A stretch of 64,000 bases of DNA from Quercus robur (lineage: Eukaryota; Streptophyta; Magnoliopsida; Fagales; Fagaceae). Of the stretch, positions 34,472 to 47,090 are shown in pieces. The notes beneath the pieces were generated by a model, which saw nothing but the letters and a program-made list of their open reading frames with translations, was not told where the DNA came from and made no database searches. A program made the translations under genes and the position numbers. Position 1 is the first letter of the stretch. Every line of letters starts with the position of its first letter. The stretch spans positions 27,051,530-27,115,529 of the forward strand of contig NC_065543.1 of NCBI RefSeq assembly GCF_932294415.1, given 5' to 3'.

Positions 34472-35013
34472 TGAAGAGGAAGGAATGTAAAAATGACGGA
34501 TACATTTGGATGGGCTTGACAGATCATGATAAGTGGGCCCAAAGTGAACAGATCAAGTATGAACGGACTAGGGTGGACGGACCAAAAGGCCACGTGGCAC
34601 TAAAGTGGTCATTTTGAGGCCTCCACGAAATCCCAAATGGAAAAGACCTGTGTCTCATGATTAACCCTAGTTCATATAATCCCAGTATGAGCAGAATTAT
34701 AGCATAAGGAGGATTCTGGAAGATACGCACGTTAATGAAGATCTTCCCTATAGGGAAAAGACTTGTAACGCAAGTCAAGGAAATACGATTCTACGCCACT
34801 ATAAAAACCCAAAGACCCTAGAAAACAGGTACGCATAATTCACCCCAGCTTTGACACTCTAGAGTTGTGAAAACATTCTGACTTGACCTTCGGAGGGTAT
34901 TTGGCCGGCACCACATCGGTGCTCTTTGTTAGGTCCTTTTGTGTTATTGTGCAGGTGTTGTTGTGAGTGTGTGAGGATTATGTAACTCACTGGTGATTTT
35001 TTTGGCATTATCA
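34472..35013 (+). repeat. 5' LTR of the Tat-type element
   Basis: 542 bp, TG...CA. It contains a TATA-like ctataaaaacccaaagac near 34799-34816 and so probably the element's promoter; the same feature is in the 3' LTR. Confidence 0.93.
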
Positions 35014-35015
35014 GT

Positions 35016-35034
35016 TGGCGCCGTCTGTGGGAAC
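35016..35034 (+). promoter_or_regulatory. Primer binding site
   Basis: tggcgccgtctgtgggaac, two bases after the LTR. This form of primer site is usual in plant Ty3/gypsy elements. Confidence 0.8.
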
Positions 35035-35098
35035 GATTATGATTTGTAAGCCATTCAAACGCTTCTCGGATAAAGAGTTGCATGGTACTTACTCACTC

Positions 35099-36130
35099 GA
35101 TGGCGACCACCAATAACGTTCAGGGAGGAGAGCCGCGACCCAATGCCCTACAAAGGTAGATCCAAACCCTCACAACAGCAGTGGAACGTCTTACTAAACA
35201 AAACCAAGATCTGGAGGAATAACTACGGCAAAAGAACGTGGTGATGGGTACCTAAAAGGAGGACCGAGAAGGTACCGGTGCTGAACGAAGAGACCAAGAG
35301 GGGTCGGAAGGAAGTAATGCCCCAAGCAGACCAGAAAGACAGGTCATGAGCCGTCCATCAATCACTGACACGGCTCCACCACACATTGTTGCAGATATGC
35401 GGATGATGAGAGAACGGATGGACTTTATGATGCACGCCCTCAAGGGGTGAGTATCGAGCGACCTCGATGACTTGGTCTACCAAACGAATTCACCATTCAC
35501 AGCACCCGTCACTTCTTTCCCCCTTCCATCAAAGTTTCGTATGCCGCAGGTGGAAAACTACGATGGAAACAAGGACCCACTAGACCACTTGGAGTCTTTC
35601 AAGACCCTGATGCATCTTCAGGGGGTACCGAATGAGATCATGTGCAGAGCCTTCCCCACCACACTAAAGGGCCCCGCAAGGATCTGCTTCAGTAGGCTGA
35701 CGCCCAACTTCATTAGTTCCTTTAAGGAGTTAAGCACCTAATTCGCCTCACACTTCATCGGGGGACACAGGTATAATAAATCCACTGCATGCCTGATGAA
35801 CATTAAGCATCGGGATGATGAGACTCTGAGGTCCTACATAACCCGTTTTAACAAGGAGGCCCTCTCAATCAATGAAATGGACGACAAAATACTCGTAGCA
35901 TCATTCACTAATGGTCTACAGAAAGGTAAATTCTTATTTTCTCTATATAAGAACTATCCAAAAACCATGTCGGATGTGCTCTATAGGGCTACCAAATATA
36001 TGAACGCGGAGGATGCATTATTGGCCTGAAAAGAGAAGCCTAGAAAGAGGGATAAGTACTGCCGTTTCCACCGTGATCACGGCCATGACACAGCCGATTG
36101 CTACGCTTTGAAACAGTAGATAGAAGCTCT
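35099..36130 (+). pseudogene. gag region of the Tat-type element
   Basis: A start context at 35099 (MATTNNVQGGEPRP) is followed by a retrotransposon gag domain (35470-36030: YDGNKDPLDHLESFKTL, RHRDDETLRSYITRF-like, FTNGLQKGKF). A Cys-His knuckle (YCRFHRDHGHDTADCYALK) lies near 36058-36115. It should form the particle coat. Broken. Confidence 0.8.
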
Positions 36131-36419
36131 TATAAGACAAGGGAAATTACAGAGATTCGTTAGTAAGGAAAAGACGGATCCACCCCAGGAGCAAGCCCCA
36201 ATATGAGAGAATGAACGTCCTAGACCACATATAGGAGATATAAGAAAGATCATAGGGGGCACAACAACCACTGGGTCATCCAAAAAAGCTCCCAAGACCT
36301 ACCTTAGGATGGTCCAGAATGTCCAACTTACAGGATCCGTACCTAAAATGGCACGGATAGACAACCCCGTCATCAGGTTTTTCGAAGAAGATGCTTGAAG
36401 GCTTCACCACCCGCATGAC

Positions 36420-36790
36420 GACGCACTCGTTGTCAGCTTACAAGTAGGGGATTACAACATGCACCAAGTTCTGGTAGACAATGGGAGCTCGGCAGACATC
36501 CTATATTACCCAGCATTCTAGCAGATGAGGATTGACAGAGAAATGGTCCCAACAAATGCTCCCCTAGTAGGTTTCAGAGGGACAAGAGTGTTCCCCCTAG
36601 GCTCCGTCACATTGTTAGTAATAGTAGGCGATTACCCCCAGTAGATCACCAAGGATGTGACATCCCTTGTGGTCGACTGCTCGTCTGCTTACAATGCCAT
36701 TCTCGAACAACCCACTCCTAATTCATGGAAGGCTGTAACTTCAACCTACCACTTAATGATCAAATTCCCTACGAACTATGGAGTAGGAGA
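36420..36790 (+). pseudogene. Retropepsin-like protease region
   Basis: The motif VDNGSSADILYY near 36475-36510 is the usual aspartic protease signature in this group (DxGSS), with the family's downstream hydrophobic segments. Broken. Confidence 0.65.
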
Positions 36791-37082
36791 GCTGTAGGGG
36801 AATCAGGTGGCTGCACGCGAATACTACATAACCATGCTGGAGATGGATGATCACCAGCAAACAATATGCATAGAGGAACAGCGGGCAATAGCGGAGCCGG
36901 TTGAAGAACTAGAAGAGGTGACCCTTGATGAGTCAAGGCCTGAATGGACAACTAGAATGGGAACGTCATCTAGTCGGATGGTACGACAGGCACTCATGAC
37001 ATTTCTAAAAAAAAAACCAAGATATGTTCGCCTAGAGTCACGAGGACATGCCAGGGATTGACCCTTTAATCATAGTTCATAG

Positions 37083-38360
37083 GTTGAATGTGTCATCCTT
37101 ATCACCTCCCATCCGACAAAAAAAGTGAGTGTTTGCTCAGGAAAGAGACAAAGCTATAGCTGAAGAAGTTCAAAAGTTGTTGGATGCAGATTTCATTCAG
37201 GAAGTGTACTACCTCGACTGGTTGGCAAATGTGGTCATGGTAAAAAAGGCCAATGGAAAGTGGAGGATGTGCGTTGATTTCACGGATCTCAATAGAGCCT
37301 GCCCTAAGGATAGTTACCCACTCCCACGGATAGATACCTTAGTAGACTTGACCGCGAGGCACCAACTTCTAAGCCTCATAGACACTTTTTCAGGCTACAA
37401 CCAAATCAAAATGGAGGAAGCTGATCAAGAAAAAACTTCCTTTGTTACCAGCCAAGGACTCTTCTGCTACAAGGTAATGCCATTCAGACTCAAAAACATA
37501 GGGGTGACGTATCAAAGACTAATGAACAAGATGTTTGCACACCAGATTGGGAGGAATGTGCAAGTCTATGTAGACGACATGCTGGTGAAAAGCTTACGAG
37601 AAGACGATCACTTAAGCAACCTCCGAGAGACTTTCAAGACCCTCCGAATGTACAACATGAAGTTGAATCTGAGTAAGTGTGCGTTCGGAGTTACTGCGGG
37701 AAAATTCTTGGGATTCATGGTATCCCAAAGAGGTATAGAGGTCAATCCAGAGAAAGTACAAGCTATAATGGAGCTAGCCCCACCGAAGACGGTCAAGGAG
37801 GTGCAAAGCTTGAACGGCGAGATAGCAACGCTAAACAGGTTCGTCTCAAGGGCAACAGACAAGTGCCCTCCCTTTTTCCGCATATTGAAGAAATCGTTTG
37901 AGTGGACGGACGAATGCCAACAGGCGTTTGAAAACCTAAAAGTGTATCTTTCATCTCTCCCATTGCTCAGCCCATTAAGGCCAGGGGAAGAACTTTACCT
38001 ATACTTAGCTGTCTCGCAAGCTGCTATCAGCGCAGCTTTGGTAAGAGAGGAAAATGGATCACAGAGACCCATTTACTTTACAAGCCAAGCGTTTCGAGGA
38101 GCAGAAGAAGGTACCCCTAAATAGAGAAGCTGGCCTTTGCACTAGTAACCGCAGCACGAAAACTTAAGCCGTACTTCCAAGCACATACCATTGTTGTTTT
38201 GATGGATAAGCCTCTGAAAAGAGCCATGAGTAGCCCCGAGGCTACAGGACGGATGGCTTTATGGGCAGTTGAGTTGAATGATTTTGACATACAGTACCGA
38301 CCGCGAACCGCTATAAAGGGACAGGTTGTGGCTGTCTTCATCGCTGAATTCACTCAAATG
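37083..38360 (+). pseudogene. Reverse transcriptase and Ty3-type RNase H region
   Basis: Longest open part of pol (37129-38124). It shows KANGKWRMCVDFTDLNRACP, YPLPRID, FSGYNQIKM and the catalytic YVDDMLVK near 37566-37590, followed by the tether and the RNase H of Ty3/gypsy elements (RPIYFTSQAF, LNDFDIQYRPR). It copies element RNA into DNA. Broken as part of the whole polyprotein. Confidence 0.9.
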
Positions 38361-38389
38361 GATGCCCAGGGGGTAGAAGAGATTCCGCA

Positions 38390-38790
38390 TTGGAACATTT
38401 ACACGGATGGGTCTTCCAATAAGCAAGCAGGAGGGGCCGGTGTAGTACTCATCTCCCCAGAGGAAGATAGGATCGAGTGCATGATCCGACTTGAGTTTCC
38501 AACGATCAACTATAAAGCGGAATACGAAGCTTTGATAGTAAGGTTGGACCTCGCAAGAACAACAAGGATTGAAAACATGATCATACACTGTGACTCCCAA
38601 ATCATAACTAGTCAAGTCAACGGTAGCTACGAATGCAAGAATGAAAGGATGAAAAAATACCTCGATAAGGTGAAGGGTCGAATTGGCAGTCTCCAAATCA
38701 AGTTCGTCCAAATCCCAAGGGAGAAGAACGAATGCGCCAATCGACTTGCTAAGGTTGCCTCAGCAGAACGCATAGTTGTCCCAAATTAGG
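38390..38790 (+). pseudogene. Second (archaeal-type) RNase H domain
   Basis: Sequence WNIYTDGSSNKQAGGAG, then NYKAEYEALI, HCDSQI and REKNECANRLAK, i.e. the D-E-D pattern of a second RNase H placed after the normal one. This tandem arrangement is characteristic of the Tat lineage. Confidence 0.85.
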
Positions 38791-38829
38791 TATTATCTTT
38801 CGTTCAAAACTCTTCACTCATAGACGATA

Positions 38830-41330
38830 GTATGAATGTGCAGGAGATAGGCACTGAAAGCAATTGGACCATGCCATTAATTTCCTACCTGAAGAATCAA
38901 ATGTTGCCGGATGCAAAGGGCGAAGCAAGGAAGCTGAAGATTCAAGCCTCACGATTTGTTCTAATGAAGGATGTTTTGTATAAAAGAGGTTTCTCCCGCC
39001 CTTACCTGAGATGCTTAGTCCCGAGGAAGTAGAGTATGTCATGAGAGAAGTTCACAAGGGGATCTACGGAAACCACTCGGGGGCACGGTCGTTAGTACAC
39101 AAGCTGATTAGAGCAGGATATTATTGGCTCACCATGTAGAAAGACGTGCAAGCTTATGTCAAAACCTGCAACAAGTGTCAGAGGTTTAGCAATGCCATCA
39201 GACAACCTTAAGAGGAACTCACCCCTATGACGGCCCCATGGCCGTTCACCCAATGGGGATTAGATATCATGGGCCCCTTCCCGACAGCAATCAAGCAGCT
39301 AAAATTCCTTGTAGTTGGAATCGACTACTTCACCAAGTGAGTGGAAGCAGAAACCCTAGCCACTATCACAAAAAAGAATATTCGGAGCTTTGTTTGGAAG
39401 AACATTATCTGCAGGTATGGGACACCAAGAGTGCTTGTCTCTGACAACGGAAAGCAGTTCAACAACAACGCATTCAGGAACTTCTGTTTGGAGCTAGGTG
39501 AACAATACAAAACTGCAAGTGCACAGTATCGTAGTTTTATAGTAAAGTGATGAGAAGAGTTTCGTCCTCAGGAATTGGTAACTTACTTTTGACAAATACC
39601 AAAATTATGCTAATCTCGATTTTATCTAGAGAAGTCACTAAGGTTTTTGTAATTGGAATTCAAAATAAAATCAATTTAAATAAAAGATACGCAGAGGAAA
39701 AGAAAGATGTTGCTTGAAAATCAACTTAATGAGAAAGAAACTTCTAGGAAATCGATTTCACCTAATCCCTCACTATGCTTTACTTATCTAGCTAATTGAA
39801 TTTAATTCTCTCTGTTTGTTAGCAATCTCCAAACTCATCCAATAGCCTCTTTCGATAGTCAATTGGAAACATTCTTGTTCATTATTTTACACAAGAGTAT
39901 GCAATTTAATAAAGCAAGAAAGCATTAAGACCAACGATTTTAATACTACATAAGTTCATACAAGTCTTTCGATCTCTATATTTACCTATGCTGAAATATT
40001 CAAGATCTATCCTATAATCCCCTCTTTCGACAGCAAATCACAAGATTAAAATCATCTAATTAATGGCCAGTTAATTAGAAGCAATAAGCTTAGAGTAGAT
40101 CAGACAAACATGAAGAGAATTTGTTCAAATTAACATAGAAAAGCAAGCATAATTCGAAACTAGATTACATCGTTTTCCTAGAATAAAGAAAGTTTAGTTC
40201 ATGCTAAAAATTAAATCCAACACAAACGAGTTCACCATAATTTTTCTGAGAAGATTTGAAGGAAAAAATGGACGCAAAAGAATATTTTTCAGTGTCTTTT
40301 CTGCTTCAACCCTCCTTTCTGCTTCAGCACTCTTTTCTTTTGTTCTCTGTTCAGCCCTCTTTCTTTCTTTTCTTCTGTTTCAGCCCTCTTTCTTGTTTCT
40401 GTTCAGCGCCACTTTTCTTTTTTTTGTTCAACGCCCTTTTTTTTTTTTCTTTTTCAGCACTCCTTTCTTGTTAAGCGCCTCCTCTTTGTTTCTTTTAGCG
40501 CCTCCTTTTTGTTGTCTTCTTGTAGCCCTACGTTTTTAAAGGCCAGCCCAAAACTTGTTGCAGCCCAAAAAGCCCAAAACATTTTGCTTCAAAAGCCCCA
40601 ACGTGTTGCTCCTTTTAGTTCAGCCCCTCTTTCTGTTCCAACCCTTTTTCTTTTCAATTTTTTTTTTCCTTGCCAACTTCTAAGGCCATAAAGAAATCTT
40701 CCTTTGGTTCCATTTATCCAAGACCCAATATTCTCTCTAGTTGCTTCACATCTCTTTTATTTGAGTAAATCTTTATTTTCTTCAAATCTGAAATAAAATT
40801 TAAATAACAAAAATCAAGTCTAAAATCAACAAAATAAATAAAATTAGACTAAAGTTAAAAGTTGAGAAGTGATAAATTACACTCAATTATGCAAGTCATC
40901 ACTAGGGATCAAGAACCACTACTCGTCACCCGCCCACTCATAGGCCAATGGACGGGTTGAGGCTACAGGGTGGACAACCATGATGAACAGAGGAATGACA
41001 AGGCTATGCGCCTAGAGTTGGACTTACTAGACGAGGTCAGAACAATAGCTGAACAAAGAATGGCACGTTATCAGGACCTCATGGCCAAGCACTACAATTT
41101 CAGAGTCAGACACAAGGACTTCCAGGTCGGAGATTTTATCTTGAGAAAGGTAATGGGCGCCACCAGAGATCCTACCCAAGGAAAGCTCGGCCCCAACTGG
41201 GAAGGATCCTACAGAATTACGTCATGGCAAAGGAAAGAAACCTACCACCTCTAGACACTAGACGGGCAAAAACTACACCATCCATGGAACACCAAGCACC
41301 TAAGAAAGTACTACCAGTAGAAAGCAACAT
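38830..41330 (+). pseudogene. Integrase region, split by a nested insertion
   Basis: A zinc-binding part is seen near 39045-39185 (HKGIYGNHSG-like, CNKCQRF) and core motifs around 39220-39498 (WGLDIMGPFP, VSDNGKQFNN). The rest lies beyond the nested element (40907 on), with the C-terminal part near 41090-41320 (GDFILRKV, GKLGPNWEGSYRI). Broken. Confidence 0.85.
39499..40901. mobile_element. Solo-LTR-like insertion inside the integrase region
   Basis: 1403 bp starting tgaacaatac and ending aagtcatca (TG...CA), flanked by ctagg on both sides (39494-39498 and 40902-40906). The first part contains tgcaagtgcacagtatcg and gtttcgtcctcaggaattgg, phrases common near the ends of plant LTR repeats. No gag or pol. 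It must be younger than the host element. The F-rich and S-rich frames at 40201-40540 are composition artefacts. Confidence 0.75.
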
Positions 41331-41544
41331 CCGACAGACTCTCAGTTTATTCAAATTTTGCTAGTTTAAGTTTATTATTGCAACAGTCTTTGGTTTTCTA
41401 GTTTATTATCTAGACGGTTTATTTTTGCTACAATACTTTAAGTATTCTTTTTAAGCTTCTTTTCCTTTAAGAACTACTTTTGGTTTAATAATAAGAGGAA
41501 TATTCAGATATGACTGATGTGTTTTCCTACGAAATTTTATTTAG

Positions 41545-42300
41545 TCCATAAAGTGGACGGTTCATCCCAGGAGGATGGAAATTTTATGTAGTCCATAAAG
41601 TGGACGGTTCATCCTAGGAGGATGGAAATTTTATTATAGTCCATAAAGTGGACGGTTCATCCAAGGATGGAAAAATGTTTTGAAGTCCATGATAAGGACA
41701 AGTTATTACTTAAAGTCCATAAAGTGGACGGTTCATCTCAAGATGGAGAAATGTTCTAAAGTCCATAAAGACAAGTTATTACTTATGGAATAATTGAAAT
41801 CCTTATGGATGCTTCATCCCAGGAGGATCAAAAATTTTAAAGTCCATAAAAAGGACAAGTCATTACTCAAGTCAATAAAGTGGACGGATCCATCCATGTA
41901 CAATAAAATAATTCCAATCTGCCAAGATGGATGGTTCACCCCGGTAGGGCAAAAATATTATTATTAGACCCAACAAGTACACGAACTCATCCTAAAGGAA
42001 GGTAACGGTAAAGTCCATGTAATTAATGGATCCAGCTATAAGGTCCATATTAGGACGGATTCACAATAATATTCCAATCAAAATGTGGACAGATACAACT
42101 TATGGTCAGATTTATGATACTAATCCATGAAAGGACGAACTCATCCTGAAAGATGAATAAGGTCCATTTAGCGCACGCTTAACATAAAATTGATGTACTT
42201 CAATCCACAATTGATACATGTAGTGGACGGATCTAACTCATAGTTGGATAATAGTTAGTCATTCAGTAGATGGACTCGCCCTGAAGAACAGACCCAACTT
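41545..42300 (+). repeat. Degenerate minisatellite (gtccataaagtggacgg)
   Basis: agtccataaagtggacggtt and related words recur at about 41550, 41600, 41638, 41720 and, increasingly diverged, to about 42300. The spacing is roughly 40-80 bp. It lies between the integrase end and the antisense ORF of the Tat-type element. Confidence 0.8.
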
Positions 42301-42659
42301 AAAGTTGAATGTTCCTCACTAATTTGCAAGTGAACGGATCCCTTTTGAAGAGGATAAATTATGAGACCCCTATTACGGGTTCAACATAGAATTAAAATTG
42401 CCACACATTCATCAGAGGACAGATCCATCTAAAAGATGGGTTTTTAATCATTGACTACGTGTTTAAAGACATAAAATAGACATACGATGAAACAAATAAG
42501 TATTACTTAAATCCCCTAAATGGAATGTTTTACATGCCATAAGTGACGGATAAAAAGTTAAAAGGAAGTTCCCCAAATAGGTACAATTCCAAAAAAAAAA
42601 AAAATTATTGCCAAGGGGGGGTGTTTTCAACGTTCTCTTCAACATTCTTAACCTGACGG

Positions 42660-44780
42660 ACATCACTATCGACGCTGGGTGCGGTTCTCAACAAGGGCTG
42701 ACTCCCGATCACCAGGGACTACATCCTTAACAAATAAATCCTCCATACTCTCAGAGACGACGGGTTGAGCAGTAGCTTGGGCTTGAGTATCAATGTTGAG
42801 TTGAGAAAAGTCAAGGTCAGGGTAAGCTTTCTTAGCCTGACGGACGGCGTCATCAAAACTATCAGAATAAGAAGTCCCCAGCTCTTCTAGAAGGGTGTCG
42901 GAGTCGCGATATTCACGGATCGCTACCTCTTTTGACTAATGGAGTTGGTCCTTGGCATCCTTAATTTCTTTTTCTTTATCTTCCAAGACCTTCCTTAACG
43001 TCTCCAATTGGTGATCAAGCTCCTTCCTGACCTTCTCTGAGAGGGAGAGTTTTTTTCTCCATACTAACCCTCTAAGCCTTAAAATCGTTCAACTCTTCCT
43101 CCATCTTGTTGGCCCTCGACCTTACACCATCCAACACCGTCTCATGGTTCAAGCACCGTCCCATTCGACCCTTTATCATCACCATCGCCTGAAAACAAAA
43201 GTTGTTAGTGACAGAGATAAGTGGACGGGGATGATAGTGTATAGGACGGACATAACTTACCTGGGCAATACAAAAGAGCCTTGTCTCCCCCATAGCCTCC
43301 GTAGCATGGTTGCCTAAATCCTCATAGTCCTTGGACGTTAAGATGGACGAGAGCTTCTCCAAAGCATATTTTGAATCCTCACGAAGAAGGACAAGTGGCT
43401 CATCTTGGGTGGTAAACGGGCCTTTCATTAAACCTTTTCCCGCTCCATGCTTGGCGGGAGTGACCGTCTTCCTGCCCTCGGCCTCTAATCCCATGATGGG
43501 CTCCAGAATTGTTTTGGGTTTCTTGGGGAGGCGACCTTGTTTCTCTAACAGCTTTCTTTTTATGGACGGATTGGATGAACCTATCTCTTTAGGTTGTTGT
43601 CCTTCAACCTCTTTCTTTTTTGTTACCTATTCTTAATGACGGCTTTTCTCTTAGCAGCATCCATTTCTACACAAGGGAAGACAAATGGTTAGAGCTCTCA
43701 CAAACAAAGAAACCCAAGGATAGGGTGACGGACTTACGTTGGCGAACTTGGGCATCGTATCAACGGGCAGCTAAAGTTGGCTTTGGTCCGTCACAGTACC
43801 AATAGATAGTATCTAATGTGACCAACTTTGCCCACGTCCTCTCCTCTAGCTTGGACTTGTTGAAAATTATCTCCACTCTTCAAGAGAAACTTGTGGACGT
43901 TCACGAATTACAAAAGAAGACGGTTAAAATGACATGGCAAAATAAAAACTAAGTCAAATGTAGATGGATACATACCAGACGGTGGCAATATGCCCCATGT
44001 AGTGTTGACGGGCATAAATTCATCATCACCAGGACAACACATCCATCCGTCCCCTTCCATGAAAAATACCGACTCTTCTAGTTCCTATTGGAGTCGGGTG
44101 TCTCACACACAAGCCTTAGCAAAGGGCTCCTAGGTACAAAGCTATACATACCCTTGGACTGGGTAATCTCATCAGGACAGTAACAATGTAGGAATCCCCA
44201 CACCGTCAACCTCCTGACACCGTCAGACACTGCCCCATACAATACCTCCACGCCTAGGAAGACCCTCCAGGCGTTTGGAGAAATCTAGTTGACAGATAGG
44301 CCTAAGTGTTGAAGGAGTTGATGGTGGAGTGAACTCAGGGGGAATCTAAGCCCTGCTTTCAGCATTTGCTCATAAACCCTGACACCTTCAACACTATCAT
44401 AATAACATTTCTCCGATTTGTAAGGTAGACGGATGGGTATGCTGTCAGCGATTTGGAACTTGTCCCTAAGTGTTTTAAAATGGGTTTCTTTAATTGTGGA
44501 AGTAAAGTCATTAACCGTCCATATGGATAACATTATAAATTTCCTAAGTCCATTAGGACCCACGACGGAATGAACTGGGGGCTGAGTGTCATCCAGGTCT
44601 TGAATTAAGTCATCCTCTGGCCCTTTCGTCTCCAAACCCTCATCTCTTGAGGAAGGAGAATTATCCGACGGACTTCTTTCTTCACTTGGAATGTCGGGGT
44701 CTTTGTGATCCGACGGGTACATTTCATCGTAGCCTGCTCCATCACGGACAAACGAATGATTACTCGATGCACTAGACATG
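42660..44780 (-). pseudogene. Antisense ORF of the Tat-type element
   Basis: On the strand opposite to gag-pol, a reading region starts MSSASSNHSFVRDG at 44779. It continues with VRVYEQMLKAGLRFPLSSLH, matching the plant 'putative gypsy type transposon' domain (Transposase_28 family), and further down a Lys/Glu-rich coiled-coil-like part (43494-43072). Such antisense ORFs between pol and the 3' LTR are a known feature of Tat elements; their role is unknown. Broken. Confidence 0.7.
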
Positions 44781-45221
44781 ACCTACACGTGACGATAAAT
44801 CCTAAGACTCTGATGGGTCTATAATGGATGACGGTATCATACGTAGTCTATAGAAATGAAAAAGTGCATAAAAAACTTTAAAGGAAAAGAATGCTTACCT
44901 GGTTGTAGCTGGACAAAAAAAGGCGTTGATGACGGATGTAACAGTTGGACGGTATGGTCTGACAACGATGACGGGTGCGCTCTGATCATAGATTTAGTAG
45001 AAAGTAAAGAAATGGGAAGAGGAGAGAGATTGATATATATAGAGGGAATGGCACAGAAGACAAAGGGGCGCTTTTATCCAAGTGATCAGCCATTCAGCAA
45101 ATAACACGTGTCCTTCATCATTAATGACTTTAAGCCAGCCTGTCAAGACTGTAGGTGTTCCTCAAAAGGCCGGATTGAACCGTCACCCCACGAGTCCATC
45201 CACTCGGTGATCATGGACCCA

Positions 45222-45238
45222 TGGGGTGAGGGGGCAAC
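45222..45238 (+). promoter_or_regulatory. Polypurine tract
   Basis: ggggtgagggggcaac directly before the 3' LTR; expected priming site for plus-strand DNA. Confidence 0.65.
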
Positions 45239-45771
45239 TGAAGAGGAAGGAATGTAAAAATGATGGATACATTTGGATAGGCTTGACAAATTAAGATAAG
45301 TGGGCCCAAAGTAAACGAATCTAATATGAATGGATCAGGGTGGACGGACCAAAAGGCCACGTGGCGCTAAAGTGGTCATTATGAGGTCTCCACGAAATCC
45401 TAAATGGAAAAGACTTGCGTCTCATGATTAACCCTAGTCCATAGAATCCCAGTATGAGTAGAATTCTAGCATAAGGAGGATTCTGGAAGATACACACGTT
45501 AATCTGTAGGGGAAAAGACTTGTAACGCAAGTCAAGGAAATACAATTCTACGCCACTATAAAAACCCAAAGACCCTCAGAAAACAGGTACACATAATTCA
45601 CCCTAGCTCTAGCACTCTAGAGTTGTGAAAACATTCTGATTTGACCTTCGGAGCGTATTTGACCGGCACCACACCGGTGCTCTCTGTTAGGTCCTTTCGT
45701 GTTATTGTGCAGGTGTTGTTGCGAGCATGCGAGGATTGTGTAACTCACTGGTGATTTTTTCGGCATCATCA
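45239..45771 (+). repeat. 3' LTR of the Tat-type element
   Basis: 533 bp, clearly the same sequence as 34472-35013 with scattered differences and small indels; followed by the target duplication atcct. Confidence 0.93.
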
Positions 45772-45776
45772 ATCCT

Positions 45777-46887
45777 CTTTTCTCTTCTTCCCTCCCTCCT
45801 AATAATAATGCTGCTACAATGCAAATAAAACTCATTTTGATTGCTGCCATTGAAACAAACATCACTGTTTCCTACTTCTTAACAGATTTTGATTAGCTAT
45901 TCATCTCAAACAAAATCTTTTCTATTTTCATTTTTATATCCAGATTTTTTTGGTGCTTCTTTGAAAGTCTGTTACGGCTTTTTTATCTCTACTTCATATT
46001 TCTCTTCATTTTAATTTTCTCCTCTCCCTAAATTACTCCCCCTCCTTTCTCCATTTTTATTTTATTTCTTACATTCTTTTTCAAAATACATGTCCAGTTT
46101 CATTTTGATATTCCAAATCAACTCTTCATTTTCATTTTTTATTGTGTGCTTGTATTGGTAGAGGAACTAAACAATACTCTCCCTTAATTGAGATGGAAAC
46201 TTCTGAAAGTAATGAATAGGAGAAAGAAAAAATGCTTTTAATTTAATAATTGAGGTCCTAAGTCCTAACAATAAATATGATAGTGGTGATTTATATATAT
46301 ATATATATATATATAAACTAACCACCCTAAATTGAAATAAAAAATTTTATATTCTCCCCCTACATTAAAAACTAATCACTTTAAATTGAAAATTGCCCAA
46401 AAGAATCTAGAAGATAAAATGGTCATATTTTTTATTTGTGTTTGGCATTACAAATTGCTTGTTTGATGTTTAAGACCTGTGGTTGAGTTTGAGAGTTGAT
46501 ACTTTGAGATTTGTGTGATGTTGTGCTGCTTCGTTCCACCTAAATGATTGTTTTAGTGCTTTTTATTTTTTGTCAATGAATTCCTTTTTTTTTTTTTTTT
46601 CTTTCAATTACTTGACAACACAAAGTGGTTTTTAATAAGAGGAATATTGGACATATTATTATAAAAAATACGAGTTTCAAGTTACATGGTTCATGCTATT
46701 TTGATTATAAAATGGCTGTACCTATTTGCTCTTTTAGTTTTACAGAAACTATGAAACAAGCTCACAAGCTAAATTTCAGTTTGTGAGCTTATGAGCTTAT
46801 TTGATGAAAAATACAATTTTAATAGATTGTATATAAGCAAATAAGCTTATAAGCTAAATATCAGATCAAATATGATTTTCAAACAAC
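45777..46887. other. AT-rich spacer
   Basis: This continues the DNA that precedes the Tat-type insertion. A (TA)n run lies at about 46291-46314. No gene seen. Confidence 0.6.
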
Positions 46888-47090
46888 TTATTTGATCTTG
46901 TATATTTTGAAATTTTTCTCAGCCTCGCTTCTCTCTGAGAAACCAGGCTGTGGAAACTCTATTATCTTCTTCGGAATGATATCTCTTTCCCTCTGCTAAC
47001 ACTGTTATCAGTAGGGCTTGTTGGTTTTATTTTTTCGTGGGTTTTAGGGAAACACATCCTCTCTTTCTTTCCCCCTTCTCTAATTCGAAT

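Larger units (their letters stand above)
34472..45771 (+). mobile_element. Ty3/gypsy LTR retrotransposon, Tat-type, broken
   Basis: LTRs at 34472-35013 and 45239-45771 begin TGAAGAGGAAGG and end CA. They are flanked by the same five bases, atcct (34467-34471 and 45772-45776). A tRNA-type primer site (tggcgccgtctgtggg) follows the 5' LTR and a purine-rich tract precedes the 3' LTR. Internal order: gag with zinc knuckle, protease, reverse transcriptase, RNase H, a second RNase H, integrase, then an antisense ORF and the 3' LTR. The dual RNase H and antisense ORF are known marks of the Tat lineage. The coding parts are broken in roughly ten places, so it is a fossil. The LTRs differ at about 7 positions per 100 by eye, suggesting an insertion some millions of years old. 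A solo-LTR-like insertion lies in the integrase region. Confidence 0.93.

Noticed and set aside
37608-37883. Antisense frame over reverse transcriptase
   Set aside because: Shadow of the RT domain on the plus strand.
40201-40691. Phe/Ser-rich frames
   Set aside because: T-rich, pyrimidine-biased sequence inside the solo-LTR-like insertion; no coding signature.
47037-47090. GTG-initiated extension upstream of LINE ORF1
   Set aside because: The ATG at 47091 starts the conserved N-terminus; the extension has no conserved features.
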